Below the pieces are notes generated by a model. That model did no database searches, was not told the origin of the DNA, and saw only the letters and a program-made list of their open reading frames with translations. DNA of 9,290 bases, taken from the NCBI GenBank assembly GCA_934279105.1, contig CAKQWR010000076.1, positions 1 to 9,290 on the forward strand. Direction: 5' to 3'. The translations under genes were made by a program, and so were the position numbers. Below are positions 6,708-9,290 of the stretch, piece after piece. The DNA comes from an uncultured Oribacterium sp. Lineage in GTDB: Bacteria; Bacillota; Clostridia; Lachnospirales; Lachnospiraceae. Every line of letters starts with the position of its first letter. The first letter of the stretch is position 1.

Positions 6708-7904
6708 TTAGTACTTCAGGATGTGGCCCATGCGTGCCTGCTTTGTCTTCAGGTAGCGGAGGTCGAACTCCGTCGCTTCCATCTGGATCGGAACGCGCTC
6801 TGAGATTTCCAGGCCGAACTCCGAAAGCTGGTAGACCTTATCCGGGTTGTTCGTCAACAGACGAAGGCTCTTCACACCAAGCTCGCGGAGAATCTGCGCA
6901 CCGAGGAAATACTCACGCTCATCGCCGTGGAAGCCGAGTGCGAGGTTTGCCTCGAGGGTATCGAGGCCCTGCTCCTGCAAGGCATATGCACGCAGCTTGT
7001 TGATGAGACCGATGCCCCGTCCCTCCTGACGCATGTAGAGGAGGATACCGCGGCCTTCCTTTTCAATCTGGGTCATCGCGGATGCCAGCTGCTGACCGCA
7101 GTCGCAGCGGAGCGAACCGAAGGTATCGCCGGTCAGGCACTCGGAGTGTACGCGGCAGAGGACATCCCGGCCATCGCCGATGTCGCCCTTCACGAGTGCG
7201 ACATGATGCTCTCCATTCAGGCGGCTTACGAAACCGTACGCCCGGAACGTTCCGTATTTCGTCGGCATCTGCACTTCCGTGACCTGATCGACCAGCTTCT
7301 CATAGCATTTCCGATACGCCTGCAGATCCTTGATCGTGATGAACTTGATCTGGAATTTCTCCGCGAGCTCCATGAGCTCCGGTGTCCGCATCATCGTGCC
7401 ATCCTCGCGCATGATCTCGCAGCAGAGACCACACTCCTTCAGTCCTGCAAGTCGGCAGAGGTCGACGGTCGCCTCGGTGTGGCCGTTCCGCTCGAGCACA
7501 CCGTTTCGCTTCGAAAGTAGTGGGAACATATGGCCCGGCCGCCGGAAGTCCTCCGCCCGCGCGCCCTCGCTTACGACCGCCCTCGCTGTCATCGAGCGCT
7601 CCGCAGCGGAGATGCCGGTCGAGGTGGATACGTGGTCGATGGACACAGTGAAGGCCGTCTCGTGGTTGTCTGTGTTGTGCTGTACCATCTGTGGGAACTG
7701 CAGTTTCTGTACGAACGTTTCCGACATCGGCATGCAGATGAGTCCCTTGCCGTGGGTCGCCATGAAGTTAATGTTGGCGGTCGTCGCAAACTCCGCAGCG
7801 CAGATGAAGTCGCCTTCATTTTCGCGTTCCGGATCATCCGTCACCAAAATAATTTTTCCCTGCCGGAGATCCTCAAGTGCCTCCGGAATCGTATTAAATT
7901 TCAT
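6708..7904 (-). CDS. ribBA: Bifunctional DHBP synthase / GTP cyclohydrolase II
   Basis: Two-domain enzyme of 398 residues that feeds both branches of riboflavin synthesis. Residues 1 to about 200 are 3,4-dihydroxy-2-butanone 4-phosphate synthase, with the acidic metal/substrate loop [11 protein letters not shown] (23-33), [10 protein letters not shown] (51-60), RPGHMFPLL (122-130) and the HTEATVDL segment. Residues from about 205 to 398 are GTP cyclohydrolase II, with zinc-binding Cys256, Cys267 and Cys269 (SECLTGD and RCDCG), [10 protein letters not shown] (291-300), and LLTNNPDKV near the end. All key residues of both domains are present, so both activities are expected. The start at 7904 is 11 bp after the ribE stop and has AAAGGAG 6 nt upstream, overlapping the ribE stop codon. 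This indicates coupled translation within the operon. Confidence 0.97.
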   Translation of the reverse strand: MKFNTIPEALEDLRQGKIILVTDDPERENEGDFICAAEFATTANINFMATHGKGLICMPMSETFVQKLQFPQMVQHNTDNHETAFTVSIDHVSTSTGISAAERSMTARAVVSEGARAEDFRRPGHMFPLLSKRNGVLERNGHTEATVDLCRLAGLKECGLCCEIMREDGTMMRTPELMELAEKFQIKFITIKDLQAYRKCYEKLVDQVTEVQMPTKYGTFRAYGFVSRLNGEHHVALVKGDIGDGRDVLCRVHSECLTGDTFGSLRCDCGQQLASAMTQIEKEGRGILLYMRQEGRGIGLINKLRAYALQEQGLDTLEANLALGFHGDEREYFLGAQILRELGVKSLRLLTNNPDKVYQLSEFGLEISERVPIQMEATEFDLRYLKTKQARMGHILKY

Positions 7905-7915
7905 TGTGTTCTCCT

Positions 7916-8617
7916 TTATCTGAAGCCATAGCGTGTAAGCATGTCGCGCGTGATGCCATGCGATGTCGGTGTGCCTGCCGCATCTGCACCTGCGCCTGCC
8001 GTGCCGTTCTGCGAAGTGCCATTTCCCGGCATTGGCCGGAGCAGCTTTTCGATGTACTTCCCGACGATGTCTGTTTCGAGATTGACGGGATCGCCCCGCC
8101 GGCGCATGCCGAGATTCGTGTGCGCGAGCGTGTGCGGGATCGTCGAGACGGAAAAGCTCGTCGTGTCGACCGCCGCCACCGTGAGACTGATGCCGTCGAT
8201 CGTGATGGAGCCCTTTTCGACGATGTAGCGCAGGATTTCCGGTCCTGCGAGAATCGTGAACCAGATGGCATTGGCGTCCCGTCGGATGAGGCCAATGCTT
8301 CCGACCCCGTCGACGTGGCCGGCCACGATGTGGCCGCCGAAACGGCCTGTCGCCGGCATGGCGCGTTCGAGATTCACTGCGCCGCCGATGCTGAGGCGGG
8401 AGAGGGACGAGCGGTTCAGGGTTTCATGCATGACGTCCGCCGTGAACTGGTCGGTGCCCAGCGAGGTGACCGTAAGGCAGATGCCGTTGACCGCGATGCT
8501 GTCGCCGAGTTTCGTGCCCTCGAGCACGGTCGCGGCACCGATTGTGAGGACCGCCGAGTCGCGGCCACGCGCGATCTGCTTGATTATTCCGACTTCTTCG
8601 ATGATTCCGGTGAACAT
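7916..8617 (-). CDS. ribE: Riboflavin synthase, alpha subunit type
   Basis: Catalyses dismutation of two 6,7-dimethyl-8-ribityllumazine molecules to riboflavin and the RibH substrate. It is made of two tandem lumazine-binding barrels. The first opens with [10 protein letters not shown] (1-10) and includes NGICLTV (44-50). The second begins near [11 protein letters not shown] (94-104) and includes DGISLTV (141-147) and [15 protein letters not shown] (178-192). The C-terminal [11 protein letters not shown] matches the conserved final helix. The protein is 233 residues, somewhat longer than usual, because of a Gly/Ala/Thr/Ser-rich linker at about 196-219. The ATG at 8617 has GAGGTG (complement of 8626-8631) 8 nt upstream, and both elements lie inside a duplicated 50-bp segment. 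The 50-codon ORF upstream ends 34 nt inside ribE. Confidence 0.96.
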   Translation of the reverse strand: MFTGIIEEVGIIKQIARGRDSAVLTIGAATVLEGTKLGDSIAVNGICLTVTSLGTDQFTADVMHETLNRSSLSRLSIGGAVNLERAMPATGRFGGHIVAGHVDGVGSIGLIRRDANAIWFTILAGPEILRYIVEKGSITIDGISLTVAAVDTTSFSVSTIPHTLAHTNLGMRRRGDPVNLETDIVGKYIEKLLRPMPGNGTSQNGTAGAGADAAGTPTSHGITRDMLTRYGFR

Positions 8618-8736
8618 GGATACAGCACCTCACTTTCAATCAGGATGTCGTCGCTGGGTGGCGCGATGAGTGTTGCGATGGCAGATGGTAGATATATCCG
8701 CAGATACGTGTCGGGATTCAGTCTTCCAGCGAACAT
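8584..8736 (-). CDS. 50-codon ORF bridging ribD and ribE, made by a repeat
   Basis: This ORF starts at an ATG (8736) identical in context to the ribE start: the same GAGGTG Shine-Dalgarno 8 nt before it (complement of 8745-8750) and the same ATG-TTC. It overlaps the ribD end by 19 nt and the ribE start by 34 nt. Residues 1-4 (MFAG) resemble the RibE start MFTG. Residues about 29-41 ([13 protein letters not shown]) are identical to the RibD C-terminus. The middle resembles nothing I recognise. It is probably a by-product of duplication at the ribD/ribE junction rather than a functional protein, but its translation could relay ribosomes from ribD to ribE. Confidence 0.4.
   Translation of the reverse strand: MFAGRLNPDTYLRIYLPSAIATLIAPPSDDILIESEVLYPCSPESSKKSE
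8605..8654. repeat. Junction direct repeat, copy A (over ribE start)
   Basis: This 50-bp unit matches 8724-8773 at 46 positions with no gaps, including a perfect 26-bp run at 8612-8637. It holds the ribE Shine-Dalgarno and start codon. Read in the other frame, it carries a second version of the RibD C-terminal coding sequence. Confidence 0.93.
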
Positions 8737-9290
8737 GGATACAGCACCTCACTTTCGATTAGGATGTCGTCGCCGAACTCGGTGATCCGGCGCTTCGTGA
8801 GATGGAAGCATGCATCCGGCGTCGGGATGCCGAGGCCCTCGACCGGGGTCTTCGCACGCTGCCCACCAAAAAGCTTCGGCGCGATGTAGCACTGGACCTG
8901 CTGGACGATGCCGCTTTCAAGTGCGGACCAGTTGAGCGTGCCGCCACCCTCGAGGAGGATGCTGTCGATGCCCTCTGCGCCGAGGAGTGACATAAGAGCC
9001 GATAGATCGAGATGCGGATGTTGCTTTGCTTCCTCGGATGGAAGAGATGGGTGGTCATCGAAGGATAGTGCAGTCGTCGAAACATCCGTTTCGGTGGCAG
9101 CCGGATAAATGTGCGTCGTCGAATCCGAAGTCACATCGGCGTTCGATCGTGTCGGGGATGTCTCCGGAACGCATAGCACGCGACAGCCGGCGGCGAGGTA
9201 AGGGGCGTGGCGCTCCGGGTCCGCACAGCAGGTCGCGAGAATCGTCGGCACCTCATGGGCGCTTGTCACAACTTTCGCGTCGAGTGGTGT
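8718..9290 (-). CDS. ribD: Riboflavin biosynthesis protein RibD, reductase domain (5' partial)
   Basis: C-terminal part of the pyrimidine deaminase/uracil reductase RibD, which makes the ribitylamino-pyrimidine precursor; 190 residues are in the window. The frame runs off the right edge, so the N-terminal deaminase domain and true start are outside. The edge begins PLDAKVVTSAHEVPTIL, typical of the reductase domain. Downstream are GIDSILLEGGGTLNWSAL (about 107-124 from the edge), the NADPH-binding core motif, then QCYIAPKLFGG and AKTPVEGLG. The end is [18 protein letters not shown]. An Asp/Ser/Thr-rich stretch of about 50 residues (about 43-93 from the edge) stands where other RibD proteins have a short loop. 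The window GTG at 9269 is internal. As first rib gene in view, it sits where an FMN riboswitch would lie further upstream, but that region is not included. Confidence 0.94.
   Translation of the reverse strand, partial: TPLDAKVVTSAHEVPTILATCCADPERHAPYLAAGCRVLCVPETSPTRSNADVTSDSTTHIYPAATETDVSTTALSFDDHPSLPSEEAKQHPHLDLSALMSLLGAEGIDSILLEGGGTLNWSALESGIVQQVQCYIAPKLFGGQRAKTPVEGLGIPTPDACFHLTKRRITEFGDDILIESEVLYPCSLED
8724..8773. repeat. Junction direct repeat, copy B (ribD 3' end)
   Basis: Partner of 8605-8654, offset by 119 bp. It encodes the actual RibD C-terminus from [13 protein letters not shown] to near the stop, and carries a duplicate ribosome binding site and ATG. The four differences are all transitions; three are silent in the RibD frame and one changes Leu to Pro. 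Confidence 0.93.
9012..9164 (-). other. Low-complexity insertion inside ribD
   Basis: This codes for about 50 residues rich in Ser, Thr, Asp, Pro and Ala, between the strand ending CRVLCVPE and LDLSALMSLLG. The flanking RibD segments join well without it. It keeps the frame open. Confidence 0.6.

Noticed and set aside
7904..8785. 293-codon plus-strand ORF opposite ribE and the ribD end
   Set aside because: It is the antisense shadow of G+C-rich codons in ribE and ribD, which are clear family members. Its translation is Arg/Asp/Ala-rich and unlike a folded protein.
1..9290. CRISPR arrays, tRNA/rRNA genes, insertion sequences, FMN riboswitch
   Set aside because: I saw no regularly spaced repeats, tRNA-like cloverleaf or transposase motif. 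An FMN riboswitch would lie upstream of ribD, beyond the right edge.

Overview
The window reads as a chromosomal piece of an anaerobic Firmicute, most likely class Clostridia and perhaps Lachnospiraceae. The family-level reason is the mix of a DUF436/YwlG gene, a PLP-homeostasis gene, a GHKL/LytTR two-component pair and a ribD-ribE-ribBA-ribH operon. Most genes have strong AGGAGG-type ribosome binding sites. The taxonomic placement is an inference from gene content and codon style, not a database result.

Bases 1 to about 2460 are visibly A+T-rich. They hold the 3' part of a sugar-type ABC-transporter binding lipoprotein (its lipobox cysteine is the first full codon of the window), a strong intrinsic terminator, a UlaG-like metallo-beta-lactamase-fold hydrolase, and an intergenic stretch with what looks like the broken 3' end of an unidentified gene on the minus strand. 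From about 2460 onward the sequence is clearly G+C-richer. The change falls at the start of a two-gene plus-strand operon (DUF436/YwlG, then YggS/PLPBP, overlapping by ATGA), which ends in a hairpin shared with the convergent minus-strand genes.

Everything from 3838 to the right edge is on the minus strand. In transcription order it runs ribD (5' end outside the window), a 50-codon overlapping ORF, ribE, ribBA, ribH, a 244-bp gap with G+C-rich foldback sequence and two TATAAT boxes, then a LytTR response regulator and a GHKL sensor kinase overlapping by ATGA. The rib genes together cover riboflavin synthesis from GTP and ribulose 5-phosphate. The kinase/regulator pair resembles AgrC/AgrA in domain plan, but no agrB or agrD peptide gene is visible nearby.

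The most unusual structure is at the ribD/ribE junction. A 50-bp segment holding the ribD 3' end, the ribE Shine-Dalgarno and its ATG is present twice, 119 bp apart (46 of 50 identical, all differences transitions and three of four silent in the ribD frame). The duplication creates a 50-codon ORF that overlaps ribD on one side and ribE on the other, each start having the same ribosome binding site. RibD and RibE also each carry a low-complexity insertion. I found no complete novel defence, mobile or RNA-guided system.
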